The notes below the pieces were generated by a model that had not been told where the DNA came from, made no database searches, and saw only the letters and a list, made by a program, of their open reading frames with translations. A stretch of DNA of 64,000 nucleotides from CAXMMR01 sp963692975. Its GTDB lineage: Bacteria; Pseudomonadota; Alphaproteobacteria; Acetobacterales; Acetobacteraceae. The position numbers and the translations under genes were made by a program. Below, in pieces: positions 7,457 through 16,020 of this stretch (position 1 is the first letter of the stretch; each line of letters opens with the position of its first letter). Location: assembly GCA_963692975.2 (NCBI GenBank), contig CAXMMR010000026.1:1-64000 (forward strand), written 5' to 3'.

Positions 7457-9059
7457 CGTATTTGTAGCCGCCCCAATAGACGTTCGTCGTCACCGCATGC
7501 CGGCAGTTGCCGCCACGCACCGAGACGCGCATGCCGTCGGTGGAGCCGCCGAGCTCGACGCCGTAGCCGTAGGCGCCCTCGCTGAGGTTGGCGTCGTTGG
7601 GCAGCTTCTCGATGAAGACCTGCACGTCGCCCTGCCAGCAGGTGAGCAGCTGCAGGCAGCGGGTCCAGGCGTTGTGGATGGTGAAGTTGCGGATGACAGG
7701 CTGGTAGAGGCCCTGGAGGATGAAGGCGGGTTGGCGGTTGGCGACGCCGACCGCCGCATCGGTGTCGCCGCTCGCATCCACCGACAGGCCGTCGAGGATG
7801 AACTTGGCCTGGCCGAAGAGCTGCATCTGCGGCGAGGTGGCGTAGGTGTCGTAGATGCGGTCGGCTGAGATGACGAAGGGCAGGGCGGCGACCTGGCCGA
7901 AGGTCTTGCCGCCGACCACCAGGTTCTCGCCGACGACGAAGCTGCCGGTGATGGTGTTGAACACCAGGGTGCCGCTGGCGCCGTCGACGAGCGAGCGGAT
8001 CAAGCCAACGGCGCTCGAGGTGGCGCCGCTGACGGTCTGCTGCTCGGCGAACTGGCCGGCAACGCCGCCTGTAAAGGCGAGGCCGAGGCCCTGGATGCGG
8101 AACAGCTGCGACTGCCAGACCTGGGCGGAGGTGACGCCGGTGTTCGGCACGCCGGAGACCGGCGGCGACCAGGGGTAGGCGTCCTGTGAGGAGAGCAGCC
8201 AGACCTGGCCCTGCTGCATGCCGGCGACCGAGGGGACGGTCAGCGTCGACTCGGTCACCGCCATGTCGGTGAACTCGTTGCCGGTGACGGTGCCGATCAG
8301 CGCCGTGCCGATGGCGCTGACCGCGACTGCGGGGCCGGGGGTGCGGTTGACAGTCAGCACGCTCTTGGCCTGCTGGTGGATCAGGGTGCCGGAGCCGGTG
8401 AGCCAGATGTCCTCGTCGGTGAGCGACAGGCTGACGACGTAGCGGCCGGCGGGGACGAAGACCGGCACGGCTAGGCTGGCGGCGGCGGCGATGGCGGCGG
8501 TGAACGCGGCGCTGTCGTCGGTGGCGCCGTCGCCCAGCGCGCCGAACCAGCGGACGTTGAGGCTCGGCTGGGCGCCCAGCGCCACGATCCAGCGGCCGGC
8601 GCCGGTGGTGCTGGCCGGCGCGATGACGGTGGCGCCATCGTCGGCGGCGGTGCTGGCCGCGTTCCAATAGGCCCAGCGGTCGGCGCCGTCGCCGGGGGTC
8701 GTCTGGCCTTGCACGAGCACGGCGGCGGGGCTGCTCGAGCCGCCGGGAACGAGGGCGCGGAGGGCGGCGAGGCTCGCGGCCGTGGCGGCGGGGTTCGGGG
8801 TCTGGATAACGACGGTGGTCGTGGTGGTGGTGGTGCCGGTGTTCGAGCCGCCGGTGGCTGTGCCGGTGTTGGAGCCGCCGCCGCTGGTGGTGCCGCCATT
8901 GCTTGGCGGCGTCGTGGTGCCGCTGGGCAGATTGATCAGCACGACGTCTTCGGGATGGGCGTTCAGAGCGGCCGTCATCGCGGCCGGATCGGTGATCAGG
9001 GCGCCGGTGACGTAGCCGTCAAAGGCCTGCTTCACGAGGAGAGCGGTCTGCGTCGCCAT
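7410..9059 (-). CDS. Pectate-lyase-like beta-helix protein, 5' part before a frameshift
   Basis: The N-terminal 45 residues are a small helical segment. A Thr/Gly/Ser linker follows (GTTTPPSNGGTTSGGGSNTG and TTTTTTTV). From about residue 165 is a Pectate_lyase_3-type beta-helix start, NVRWFGALGDGATDDSAAF then PVFVPAGRYVVS. This architecture occurs in phage tailspikes and in bacterial polysaccharide lyases. No signal peptide is evident. The frame runs out after KYDG into 15 unrelated residues, while the next frame continues the same fold. The intact product would be about 1,000 residues. GGAG upstream supports ATG 9059. The gene sits between radA and cvpA, with repeats on both sides. Confidence 0.7.
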   Translation of the reverse strand: MATQTALLVKQAFDGYVTGALITDPAAMTAALNAHPEDVVLINLPSGTTTPPSNGGTTSGGGSNTGTATGGSNTGTTTTTTTVVIQTPNPAATAASLAALRALVPGGSSSPAAVLVQGQTTPGDGADRWAYWNAASTAADDGATVIAPASTTGAGRWIVALGAQPSLNVRWFGALGDGATDDSAAFTAAIAAAASLAVPVFVPAGRYVVSLSLTDEDIWLTGSGTLIHQQAKSVLTVNRTPGPAVAVSAIGTALIGTVTGNEFTDMAVTESTLTVPSVAGMQQGQVWLLSSQDAYPWSPPVSGVPNTGVTSAQVWQSQLFRIQGLGLAFTGGVAGQFAEQQTVSGATSSAVGLIRSLVDGASGTLVFNTITGSFVVGENLVVGGKTFGQVAALPFVISADRIYDTYATSPQMQLFGQAKFILDGLSVDASGDTDAAVGVANRQPAFILQGLYQPVIRNFTIHNAWTRCLQLLTCWQGDVQVFIEKLPNDANLSEGAYGYGVELGGSTDGMRVSVRGGNCRHAVTTNVYWGGYKYDGHLGARQPEALPHP

Positions 9060-9115
9060 GCCAAGTTCTCCACTTGTTCATGGCGGCATTTCGCTGAAGA
9101 TTGGGATCGTCCCAA

Positions 9116-9240
9116 GGGAAGGCTTCTTTTTTGAAAAAAAGAAGCAAAAAACTTCTATTCACGCTGTCGCGTGCCGAGCCGGCGAGACCGCTTACTCGCC
9201 AAAGTTTTTTGGTTCTTTTTTTCAAAAAAGAACCGCTTGC
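9116..9240. repeat. Family 1 paired-arm hairpin repeat, site B
   Basis: The left arm has GGCTTCTTTTTT, a short loop, AAAAAAGAAGC and then AAAAAACTTCT. The right arm is its inverse with a changed stem: AAAGTTTTTTGG, TTCTTTTTTTC, AAAAAAGAACC. A core of about 44 bp separates them. The left hairpin closes with GAAG/CTTC and the right with GAAC/GTTC, a compensatory difference that preserves pairing. The right arm ends directly at the radA stop codon. The left arm lies about 57 bp upstream of the beta-helix gene start. Confidence 0.85.
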
Positions 9241-10626
9241 CTACTTCCCGGTAAACTGTCGGACCAAGTCTTCCAGATGTCCGATCTGGTCGAGCTGCAA
9301 GCCCTGGATCGCTGACGGCGGCCTTGATCCCCTTGCCACGCGTCGCGGCAGCACGGCGCGGTCGAAGCCTAGCTTCTGGGCTTCTTTCAGCCGCGCCTCG
9401 GCCTGGGCGACCTGGCGCACTTCGCCGGATAGTCCGACCTCGCCGAAATAGACGGAGCCGGGGCTGGTCGGCGTCTCGGTGGCGGCCGAGGCGAGAGCGG
9501 CGGCGACGGCGAGGTCGGCGGCGGGCTCGGAGACGCGCAGGCCGCCGGCGATGTTGAGGTAGACGTCCGAGCCGGTCAGGCGCAGGCCGCAGCGGGTTTC
9601 CAGCACCGCGAGCAGCATGCCCAGACGGCCGGCTTCCCAGCCGACGACGGAGCGGCGGGGCGAGCCGCCGGCGTTCGGCGCGAGCAGGGCCTGCACCTCG
9701 AGCAGGATCGGGCGGGTGCCTTCGAGGCCGGCGAAGACGGCGCTGCCGGCGACGTTGCCGCGGCGCTCGGCGAGGAACAGGGCGGAGGGGTTGGCGACCT
9801 CGGCGAGGCCGCGATCGGTCATCTCGAAGACGCCGATCTCGTCGGTGGCGCCGAAGCGGTTCTTGGTGGCGCGCAAGATGCGGAACTGGTGGCCGCGATC
9901 GCCTTCGAAGTGCAGCACCGCGTCAACCATGTGCTCGAGCACGCGGGGGCCGGCGAGAGTGCCCTCCTTGGTGACGTGGCCGACCAGGATGAGGGCGAAG
10001 CCTTGGGACTTGGCCAGGCGGATGAGCTCGAAGCCGGCGGAGCGGACCTGGGCGACGGAGCCGGGGGCGGACTCCACCGTGTCGAGCCACATGGTCTGGA
10101 TGGAGTCGATCACCACCGCGGCGACGTCGCGCTCGGCGGCGAGGCTGTCGGCGACGTCGCGCACGTTGATCGCGGCGGCGAGCTGCAGGCCGGCATCGTG
10201 GATGCCGAGCCGGCGGGCGCGGAGGCGGATCTGGTCGATCGACTCTTCGCCCGAGACGTAGAGGACGCGGCGGCCGCGGGCGGTGAGGCTGGCGGCGGCC
10301 TGGAGCAGCAGGGTGGACTTGCCGATGCCGGGATCGCCGCCGACCAGCACGGCGGAGGCCGGCACCAGGCCGCCGCCGAGCACACGGTCGAGCTCGGCGA
10401 TGCCGGTGAGGTCGCGCGGCGGCGGCTCGGCGACGCCATCGAGGCCGACGAAGGCGACGCGGCGGGCGCCGGGCTTGGTGGCGGGGGCGGCGAGGCCGGG
10501 GCGGTTCTCGGCCGATGGCTCCTCGACGATGGTGTTCCACTCGCCGCAGGTCTCGCACTTGCCGGCCCACTTCGCCGTGACGGCGCCGCAGGACTGGCAG
10601 ACGAAGCGGGCGCTCGATTTGGCCAT
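9241..10626 (-). CDS. radA: DNA repair protein RadA (Sms)
   Basis: RadA is a RecA-like, hexameric ATPase that promotes branch migration in recombination repair. The sequence shows an N-terminal C4 zinc finger (FVCQSCGAVTAKWAGKCETC), Walker A GGDPGIGKST at about residues 95-104, the RadA-specific KNRFG motif (ATKNRFGATDEIG), and a C-terminal Lon-protease-like domain (LNIAGGLRVSEPAADLAVAA). At 461 residues it is full length. ATG 10626 shares one base with the TGA of the upstream VOC gene. The stop abuts the family 1 repeat at site B. Confidence 0.96.
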   Translation of the reverse strand: MAKSSARFVCQSCGAVTAKWAGKCETCGEWNTIVEEPSAENRPGLAAPATKPGARRVAFVGLDGVAEPPPRDLTGIAELDRVLGGGLVPASAVLVGGDPGIGKSTLLLQAAASLTARGRRVLYVSGEESIDQIRLRARRLGIHDAGLQLAAAINVRDVADSLAAERDVAAVVIDSIQTMWLDTVESAPGSVAQVRSAGFELIRLAKSQGFALILVGHVTKEGTLAGPRVLEHMVDAVLHFEGDRGHQFRILRATKNRFGATDEIGVFEMTDRGLAEVANPSALFLAERRGNVAGSAVFAGLEGTRPILLEVQALLAPNAGGSPRRSVVGWEAGRLGMLLAVLETRCGLRLTGSDVYLNIAGGLRVSEPAADLAVAAALASAATETPTSPGSVYFGEVGLSGEVRQVAQAEARLKEAQKLGFDRAVLPRRVARGSRPPSAIQGLQLDQIGHLEDLVRQFTGK

Positions 10627-10958
10627 CAGGATTGGACGAGGCGGAGGCGGTAGCCGTCCGGATCCATGATCGCGAAACGCTCGCCGGCGAGCGGCTCGAC
10701 GAGGCGGGCGCCGTAGGCTTGCACGCTGGCGGCCATCGCTGCGGCGTCGGCGACGGGCAGCACGAGGGTGACGCCGGCGCCGGCTGGATAGGCGATTGGC
10801 AAGTCGGCGGGGCGTAGCGCCAGCACCGTGGCGTCGATCTCGATCAGCGCGCCGTCATCGTGCTCATCCAGCACCAGCGCGCCGAGCACCTGCGTGTAGT
10901 AGCGAAGGCTGCGCGCGAGGTCGGAGCAGAGCAGCTCGGCGAGCGGCTCGTTCACCAT
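10626..10958 (-). CDS. VOC (glyoxalase/bleomycin-resistance) family protein
   Basis: A 110-residue single-domain protein with the beta-alpha-beta-beta-beta metal-binding VOC pattern: LLCSDLARSLRYYTQVLGAL at the start, then ALIEIDATVLALRP, and FAIMDPDGYRLRLVQ at the end (Glu/Gln-type metal ligand region). It may be a lyase, a dioxygenase-like enzyme or an antibiotic-binding protein; the sequence does not decide. ATG 10958 is chosen because upstream codons are proline/arginine-rich shadow sequence of the preceding gene. The start lies seven bases after that gene's stop, and the stop overlaps the radA start, forming a coupled three-gene unit. Confidence 0.8.
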   Translation of the reverse strand: MVNEPLAELLCSDLARSLRYYTQVLGALVLDEHDDGALIEIDATVLALRPADLPIAYPAGAGVTLVLPVADAAAMAASVQAYGARLVEPLAGERFAIMDPDGYRLRLVQS

Positions 10959-10965
10959 AGCTGGT

Positions 10966-11598
10966 TCATGGGGGCAGGGGCGCGGTGGCCGGCGGGCCCG
11001 GCGGGGGCGGCGCCGCGGGCTGCCCGGGGGCGCCCTCATGCGGCGTGAGCGTCAGCACGGCCTGGGGGGTGCCGCGCAGGGAGGTGGCCGCCACGATGGT
11101 CGCCGCGTGGCCGCCATTGGTGCTGCCGGCGATGGCGTAGGCCTGATGATGGATCGCCGGGTTTCTCGGATCGGCCATGTTCGAGCCCTGCGGCTGGGCC
11201 GGGATCTGCGCCTGTGCGAGGGCCTGGGTGAGGTCGGTCATCACCAAGCCCGGGTCGGCGAACTCGCTGACCGCCTCGCAGCCGCCGCTGTCGAGCGACA
11301 CCAGGGCGAGGTGGGTGGTTTGATAGCTGGCATCATAGACGACGCCGGCGCGGCCCTGGAGGAACGCGTCGCGCGCCGGGGAGGGGACAGTACGCGCGCC
11401 CTGCTGCTGCAGGAAGCCGCGCAGCTGGTCGCGATTGGCGCCGAACTGCAGGCAGGTGGCCATGAACAGGCCGACGACCTGCTGGGCGCCGAGCGGGCCG
11501 GCGCCGAGGGCAGGCGCGGCGCCGGGAATGGGAGCCGCGGTGGTTTGGGCGAGGAGGGGGGCCGGCAGAAGCAGACAGGCTAGCAGGAGGCGGCGCAT
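10966..11598 (-). CDS. Secreted protein of unknown function with proline-rich tail
   Basis: A 210-residue product with a clear signal peptide (MRRLLLACLLLPAPLLAQ, cleavage after the Ala-Gln region), so it is probably periplasmic. The mature part begins with a Pro/Ala/Gly stretch. It then has a compact domain containing two cysteines (VGLFMATCLQFG and DSGGCEAVSEFA) that could form a disulfide, and it ends in a proline-rich tail (QPAAPPPPGPPATAPLPP). I do not recognise a named family beyond a hypothetical NMCC_0638-like fold suggested by the spacing. It is the first gene of the unit with the VOC protein and radA, just behind the site C repeat. Confidence 0.65.
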   Translation of the reverse strand: MRRLLLACLLLPAPLLAQTTAAPIPGAAPALGAGPLGAQQVVGLFMATCLQFGANRDQLRGFLQQQGARTVPSPARDAFLQGRAGVVYDASYQTTHLALVSLDSGGCEAVSEFADPGLVMTDLTQALAQAQIPAQPQGSNMADPRNPAIHHQAYAIAGSTNGGHAATIVAATSLRGTPQAVLTLTPHEGAPGQPAAPPPPGPPATAPLPP

Positions 11599-11614
11599 CG
11601 GGTTCTCCGGTCAG

Positions 11615-11742
11615 CAAGGAAGGGTTCTTTTTTGAAAAAAAGAACCAAAAAACTTCTGTCCATGAAGACAGAGTTGGCATGTGGGACACTTAGACCGATA
11701 AAAGTTTTTTGCTTCTTTTTTTCAAAAAAGAAGCGCTTTGTT
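11615..11742. repeat. Family 1 paired-arm hairpin repeat, site C
   Basis: The left arm starts AAGGAAGGGTTCTTTTTT, loops, and pairs with AAAAAAGAACC before AAAAAACTTCT. The right arm reads AAAAGTTTTTTGCTTC, TTTTTTTC, AAAAAAGAAGCGC. The core is about 42 bp. As at site B the two hairpins use different but internally complementary stems (GAACC here on the left, GAAGC on the right). The right arm ends two bases before the mlaF stop. The left arm overlaps the leader of the secreted protein gene. Confidence 0.85.
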
Positions 11743-11743
11743 A

Positions 11744-12532
11744 CTATCGCCGCAGCGCCATCCTGATCGGCCCCTCGCGCCGTCCATGGGTGAACTGGTC
11801 GACAAGCGGGTTGCCGCTCGTCATGACGTCGCCGGCCGGACCCTCCCAGACGATGCGGCCCTGATGCAGCATCGCCGCCCGATCGCCGATGCGGGTGGCG
11901 CTTGCCATGTCGTGGGTGATGGCGATCGCGGTGCTGCCGAGGCGCTTCACGCAGTCGACGATCAGGCCGTCGATGACGGCGCCCATGATCGGATCGAGGC
12001 CGGTGGTCGGCTCGTCGAAGAACAGCATGTCGGGTTGGGCGGCGATGGCGCGGGCCAGGCCGACGCGCTTTTGCATGCCGCCGGAGAGCTCGGCCGGAGA
12101 GAGGTCGCCGACGCTGGCCGAGAGGCCCACCTGGCCGAGGATCTCGCCGGCGCGCTGGCGTGCGGCCTGGCGCGAAGGGCGGCGGCTGGCGGGCTCGGCG
12201 AGCAGCCCGAAGGCGACGTTTTCCCAGACCGGCAGGCTGTCGAACAGGGCGCCGTTCTGGAACAGCATGCCGATGCGGGCGCGGCTCCGGGCGCGTTCGG
12301 CGCGGCTGGCGGTGAGCAGGTCCTCGCCGTCGATGCGGATGCTGCCGGCGTCGGGCTCGACCAGGCCGAGGATGCATTTCAGCAGCACGGACTTGCCGGT
12401 GCCGGAGCCGCCGATCACCACCATCGAGGTTCCGGGCATGACGTCGAGGTCGACGCCGCCGAGCACCTGCTTGTCGCCGAACGCCTTTCGCAGGCCGCGC
12501 ACGCTGATGCGCGGGGTCGCCGGCGTGTTCAT
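11744..12532 (-). CDS. mlaF: MlaF-like phospholipid ABC transporter ATP-binding protein
   Basis: ATPase of the Mla/MCE-type system that moves phospholipids between the outer and inner membranes. Walker A is GGSGTGKSVLLK, the Q-loop lies at MLFQNGALFDSLPVWEN (typical of MlaF), the signature is LSGGMQKRVGLARAI, and Walker B is DMLFFDEPTTGLDP. At 262 residues it is normal. It starts in an ATGA-style overlap with the permease gene. The MlaD substrate-binding gene that usually follows is absent here: the next gene in the same direction, beyond the site C repeat, is an unrelated secreted protein. Confidence 0.92.
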   Translation of the reverse strand: MNTPATPRISVRGLRKAFGDKQVLGGVDLDVMPGTSMVVIGGSGTGKSVLLKCILGLVEPDAGSIRIDGEDLLTASRAERARSRARIGMLFQNGALFDSLPVWENVAFGLLAEPASRRPSRQAARQRAGEILGQVGLSASVGDLSPAELSGGMQKRVGLARAIAAQPDMLFFDEPTTGLDPIMGAVIDGLIVDCVKRLGSTAIAITHDMASATRIGDRAAMLHQGRIVWEGPAGDVMTSGNPLVDQFTHGRREGPIRMALRR

Positions 12533-13314
12533 CGGGCGAAGAACATCTCGCTCAGCACGTAGTCGAAGGCGAGGATCAGGATCGAGGCGGAGACCACCGC
12601 CGAGGTGGTGGCGGTGCCGACGCCCTCGGCGCCGCCGCGGCTGTTATAGCCGTGGTAGCAGCCCATCAGCGCGATCAGCAGGCCGAACACCGCTGCCTTG
12701 GCGAGACCGACGCCGACGTCGCTCGCCTGCATGAAGGCGGCGGTGCTGACCAGGTAGCCGCTCGGGCTGAAGCCGAGCTTCACCGTCGCGATGATGAAGC
12801 CGCCGAGCACGCCGAGCACGTCGGCGACCACGACCAGCAACGGCACGGCGAGGATGCCGGCGAGCAGGCGAGGGGCGACCAGGTAGCGCATCGGGTCGGT
12901 CGACAGCGTGCCGAGGGCGTCGATCTGGTCGGTGACGCGCATGGTGCCGAGCTCGGCGGCCATGGCGGCGCCGACGCGGCCGGCGACCATCAGGCCGCCG
13001 AGCACCGGGCCGAGCTCGCGCACCACGGACAGCACGACGATGGAGGCAATGGCGCTCTCCGCGCCGAAGCGGGAGAAGCCGGTGTAGCTCTGCAGCGCGA
13101 TCACCATGCCGGAGAAGATCGCCGTCAGCGCCACCACGGGCAGGCTGAAGAAGGCGAATTCGACGAAGGCGCGCCAGAACTGGCGCCAGTAGAAGGGTGG
13201 GCGGACGATGCGGGCGAGGCCTGCCGCGGCGAACAGCGCGATGGCGCCGAGCACGCGCAGCATCCCCAGCGTGCCGCGGCCGAGGCCGCCGACCAGGTCC
13301 AACGTGGCGCTCAC
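12529..13314 (-). CDS. mlaE: MlaE-like phospholipid ABC transporter permease
   Basis: A 261-residue inner-membrane permease of the MlaE family. It has an N-terminal interfacial helix region (FYWRQFWRAFVEFAFFSLPV), the family motif GPVLGGLMVAGRVGAAMAAE then LGTMRVTDQIDAL, and several hydrophobic helices to the C-terminus (LILAFDYVLSEMFF). It pairs with the ATPase encoded immediately downstream. It starts at GTG 13314, overlapping the alr stop as GTGA. Alr followed by an Mla permease/ATPase pair links peptidoglycan precursor supply with outer-membrane lipid traffic in one transcription unit. Confidence 0.92.
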   Translation of the reverse strand: MSATLDLVGGLGRGTLGMLRVLGAIALFAAAGLARIVRPPFYWRQFWRAFVEFAFFSLPVVALTAIFSGMVIALQSYTGFSRFGAESAIASIVVLSVVRELGPVLGGLMVAGRVGAAMAAELGTMRVTDQIDALGTLSTDPMRYLVAPRLLAGILAVPLLVVVADVLGVLGGFIIATVKLGFSPSGYLVSTAAFMQASDVGVGLAKAAVFGLLIALMGCYHGYNSRGGAEGVGTATTSAVVSASILILAFDYVLSEMFFAR

Positions 13315-14387
13315 AGGGCGGCGTAGTGCCGGTCGTATCGGCGGCCGAGGGAGGTGAGGACCTCGTAGCCGTTGGTGCCGGCGCGGGCGGCGACTTCGTC
13401 GGGCGGCACCGCGGGGCCGATCAGCTCCAGCCAGGAGCCGCGCTCGATGGCCGGATGGTCGGTGACGTCCCAGGTGGTGAGGTCCATGGAGACACGCCCT
13501 ACCAGGGGGACGGGACGGCCGTCAAAGCTGGCAAGGCCGCAGTTGGAGAGCGCGCGGTGGTAGCCGTCCGCATAGCCGACCGGGAGGGTGGCGATGCGGC
13601 TGGGGCGGGGGGCGGTCCAGATGCCGTTATAGCCGACGGTCTCGCCGGTGGCGACGGTACGGAGCTGCAGCACCGGGGCGGTGAGGCGCAGCACCGGGCG
13701 CATCGGGTTCGGCTCGCCGGGCTGGGGGTTGATGCCGTAGAGGGCGGCGCCGGGCCGGGCGAGGACTGCGTGGAACTCGGGACCCAGGAACAATCCGGAG
13801 GAGTTGGCGATGCTGCGCGGGGTCTCCGGCAGGCGGGCGCAGGCGGCCTCGAAGCGGGCGAGCTGGACGGCGTTGATGGGGGCGGCCGGGGTCTCGGCGC
13901 TGACCAGGTGGGTCATCAGCAGGACCAGCCGGATGCCGTCGAGCCGGGCAGGTTCGGCGACGAGGCGGTCGAGTTCGGCGTTGTCGAGCCCGAGGCGGCA
14001 CATGCCGGTGTCGACATGCAGCATCGCGGGCAGGGGTCTGCCGGATCGGCGCGCCGCCTGCTGCCAGAGGGTGATTTCGGCCAGGGAGCCGAGGACCGGC
14101 GTCAGGCCGTGCACGTCGTAAGCTTCGGCCAGGTTGTCGGACAGGCCGTTCAGCACGGCGATGACCGGCGCCGGGCCGAGCGCCTGGCGCAGCGCCAGCG
14201 CCTCGCCGGGGTGGGCGACGAAGAAGGTCTTGCAGCCGGCGCTCGTCAGCCGGCGGGCAATCGGCACCGCGCCGAGCCCGTAGCCGTCGGCCTTGACCAC
14301 CGCCGCGGTCGCGCCGTCGTGACGGGCGTCCAGCGCCTGCCAGTTGGCGGCGATGGCGTCGAGGTCGATGGTCAGGCGTGGAGTCAT
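13311..14387 (-). CDS. alr: Alanine racemase
   Basis: A PLP-dependent racemase that supplies D-alanine for peptidoglycan. It is a fold-type III enzyme of 358 residues. The PLP lysine lies in AVVKADGYGLGA at about residue 34. A substrate/cofactor motif near the middle is RPGAALYGINP, and the catalytic tyrosine region is TLPVGYADGYHRAL. VGRVSMDLTTWDVT is the conserved C-terminal beta domain signature. ATG 14387 was chosen because it gives the family N-terminus TPRLTIDLDAIAANW and overlaps the DoxX-like stop as ATGA; the longer frame is shadow. It sits between doxX and mlaE in one co-directional unit. Confidence 0.95.
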   Translation of the reverse strand: MTPRLTIDLDAIAANWQALDARHDGATAAVVKADGYGLGAVPIARRLTSAGCKTFFVAHPGEALALRQALGPAPVIAVLNGLSDNLAEAYDVHGLTPVLGSLAEITLWQQAARRSGRPLPAMLHVDTGMCRLGLDNAELDRLVAEPARLDGIRLVLLMTHLVSAETPAAPINAVQLARFEAACARLPETPRSIANSSGLFLGPEFHAVLARPGAALYGINPQPGEPNPMRPVLRLTAPVLQLRTVATGETVGYNGIWTAPRPSRIATLPVGYADGYHRALSNCGLASFDGRPVPLVGRVSMDLTTWDVTDHPAIERGSWLELIGPAVPPDEVAARAGTNGYEVLTSLGRRYDRHYAAL

Positions 14388-14752
14388 CTGATCGGCGCGG
14401 GCACCTTCACCGAGCGGGAGGTGCTGCCGGGGATCAGCGCCGTCAGCGCCGCCAGCAGCAGGCCGCCGCGGGCGAAACCCAGCTCCTCGTTGTGGTTCTG
14501 CAGCTCGGTCGCCAGCACGTAGGCGCAGGTGGCGCTCAGCAGCGCGCCGCCGAGCCGGCGGGTCGCCGGGGTCGCCACCATCAGCCCGCCGGCGAACTCC
14601 ACGCCGCCGAGCGTGCGCATGTTGTCGCGCGACCAGCCCCAGTGGCGGGCCAGCTTGTCGTAGCCGGGCACGCCGATCAGCTTGTTGACGCCGGCTGCGG
14701 CAAAGCCGAGGCCGAGCAACGCGAACCAATGCGAGTGAGTGTCGGTGCTCAT
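14384..14752 (-). CDS. DoxX-like small integral membrane protein
   Basis: A 122-residue protein with four predicted helices: HWFALLGLGFAAAGVNKLIG, LGGVEFAGGLMVATPATRRL, GGALLSATCAYVLATELQNH and GGLLLAALTALIPGS. The length, four-helix layout and GVEFAGG motif fit the DoxX/SURF4-like family. Some members assist quinone or thiosulfate chemistry; the role here cannot be told. It heads the doxX-alr-mlaE-mlaF unit, and its stop overlaps the alr ATG. Confidence 0.7.
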   Translation of the reverse strand: MSTDTHSHWFALLGLGFAAAGVNKLIGVPGYDKLARHWGWSRDNMRTLGGVEFAGGLMVATPATRRLGGALLSATCAYVLATELQNHNEELGFARGGLLLAALTALIPGSTSRSVKVPAPIR

Positions 14753-14935
14753 GAGGCTGCGTCCTTGTTCATGCCGGGCGGAAGCCGCTACGGCTGTCAG
14801 CCGACCAACGCGAGGTTGCAGGCCGCGTTGCCACGCGCGGCAGGGCGCGACGATCGGCGCCGGATGATCATGGCGCGGCTTGGGACGAGAGGGTTAGACA
14901 CAGTAACAAGCGGCATATCCTGAGTTGCGAGGTGC

Positions 14936-15877
14936 ATGATGCGATCGGATTTGCTGCATGTCTTCACGGCCAGGGCGAACCCCCTGCGCTGGGCAACACC
15001 GGACCGCATCTTTCGGCAGTGGGCCGAGCACATGCTCGACAGCGGCGTGAAGGTCACCGTGATTGAGTGCCAATACGGCGAGCGCGACTTCACCTGCGCG
15101 CTGCCGCATGTCAACCACATCGGCGTGCGGGCGAAGACGTGGTGCTGGACCAAGGAAAACCTGCTCAACATCGGCATCCAGCGCACCCCGGAGGCGCGCT
15201 ACATCGCGACCGCCGACAGCGACGTGTTCTTCCGCCGCGGCGACTGGGCGCGCGAGACGGTGGAGGCGCTGCAGCATTACGACGTCATCCAGCCCTGGAC
15301 GCACGCCTATGATCTCGGGCCGAACGACGAGCACATGCAGCACCACGTCTCGTTCTGCAAGCAGCTGCGCTACGGCAAGCCGGTCTATGCCGAGGGACCC
15401 AATTTTTGGTCGTTTGCCGGCGGCGCCTACGAGTATCCGCACTCCGGCTATTGCTGGGCGTGGACGCGCCAGGCGCTCGACTGGCTCGGCGGACTGCTCG
15501 ACATTTGCGGCATGGGCTCGGGCGATCACCACATGGCGCTCGCACTCGCCGGCCACGCGGAGCGCAGCCTGCCGGGCCATGCGCTCAGCGCCTACGCCGG
15601 TCACGTCATGCGCTGGCAGGACCGGGCGCGTCGGCATATCAACGGCAATGTCGGCTTCGTCGACGGAACGATCGAGCACAGGTTTCATGGCCGCAAGGCA
15701 GACCGCGGCTACCTGTCGCGCTGGGAGATGTTCCTGCGTCATGGTTTTGATCCCGACACGGACCTGAAGCGCAACACGTACGGCGTGTTCGAGTGGGCGG
15801 GCAACAAGCCCGATCTCAGGCGGGAGTTCGACCTGTATCTCAGGTCGCGACAGGAGGATGTGAATAGCTTGAATTGA
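14936..15877 (+). CDS. Galactosyltransferase-like GT-A glycosyltransferase
   Basis: A 313-residue soluble protein. A GT-A style nucleotide-sugar/metal motif ATADSDVFFRRGDWARE gives the D-x-D at about residue 93. A later aromatic block (HSGYCWAWTRQALDWLGG, then GMGSGDHHMALALAG) resembles the beta-1,4-galactosyltransferase C-terminal motif W-G-W/G-E-D-x-D. Genes of this kind are common in phages and in bacterial surface-glycan islands. ATG 14936 has a GAGGTG-like ribosome binding site. It is divergent from the doxX unit and ends against repeat D. Acceptor and donor are unknown. Confidence 0.65.
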   Translation: MMRSDLLHVFTARANPLRWATPDRIFRQWAEHMLDSGVKVTVIECQYGERDFTCALPHVNHIGVRAKTWCWTKENLLNIGIQRTPEARYIATADSDVFFRRGDWARETVEALQHYDVIQPWTHAYDLGPNDEHMQHHVSFCKQLRYGKPVYAEGPNFWSFAGGAYEYPHSGYCWAWTRQALDWLGGLLDICGMGSGDHHMALALAGHAERSLPGHALSAYAGHVMRWQDRARRHINGNVGFVDGTIEHRFHGRKADRGYLSRWEMFLRHGFDPDTDLKRNTYGVFEWAGNKPDLRREFDLYLRSRQEDVNSLN

Positions 15878-15885
15878 GAGAGAAA

Positions 15886-16020
15886 GCGCTTCTTTTTTAA
15901 AAAAAGAAGCAAAAAACTTCTATCTGTAAGGAGGGACAAGCCAAGAGCCTCGCCGAGCTTGACATCCTTTCGAACGAAAGTTTTTTGCTTCTTTTTTTCA
16001 AAAAAGAAGCGCTTCCTTCC
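15886..16020. repeat. Family 1 paired-arm hairpin repeat, site D
   Basis: It lies between convergent genes. The left arm has GCGCTTCTTTTTT, then AAAAAAGAAGC, then AAAAAACTTCTAT. After a 55-bp core the right arm reads AAAGTTTTTTGCTTC, TTTTTTTC, AAAAAAGAAGCGC, CTTCC. It is the most symmetrical site in the window: both arms use the same GAAGC stem. The right arm runs to the stop codon of the KirBac gene and the left arm begins about 9 bp after the glycosyltransferase stop. Confidence 0.88.

Noticed and set aside
9116..9240. Family 1 elements as ordinary rho-independent terminators
   Set aside because: The stem is A/T-rich and, read from the gene side, is followed by an A-run and not a T-run. 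The two inverted arms and core are not explained by a simple terminator. The idea is not excluded as a function but is insufficient as a label.
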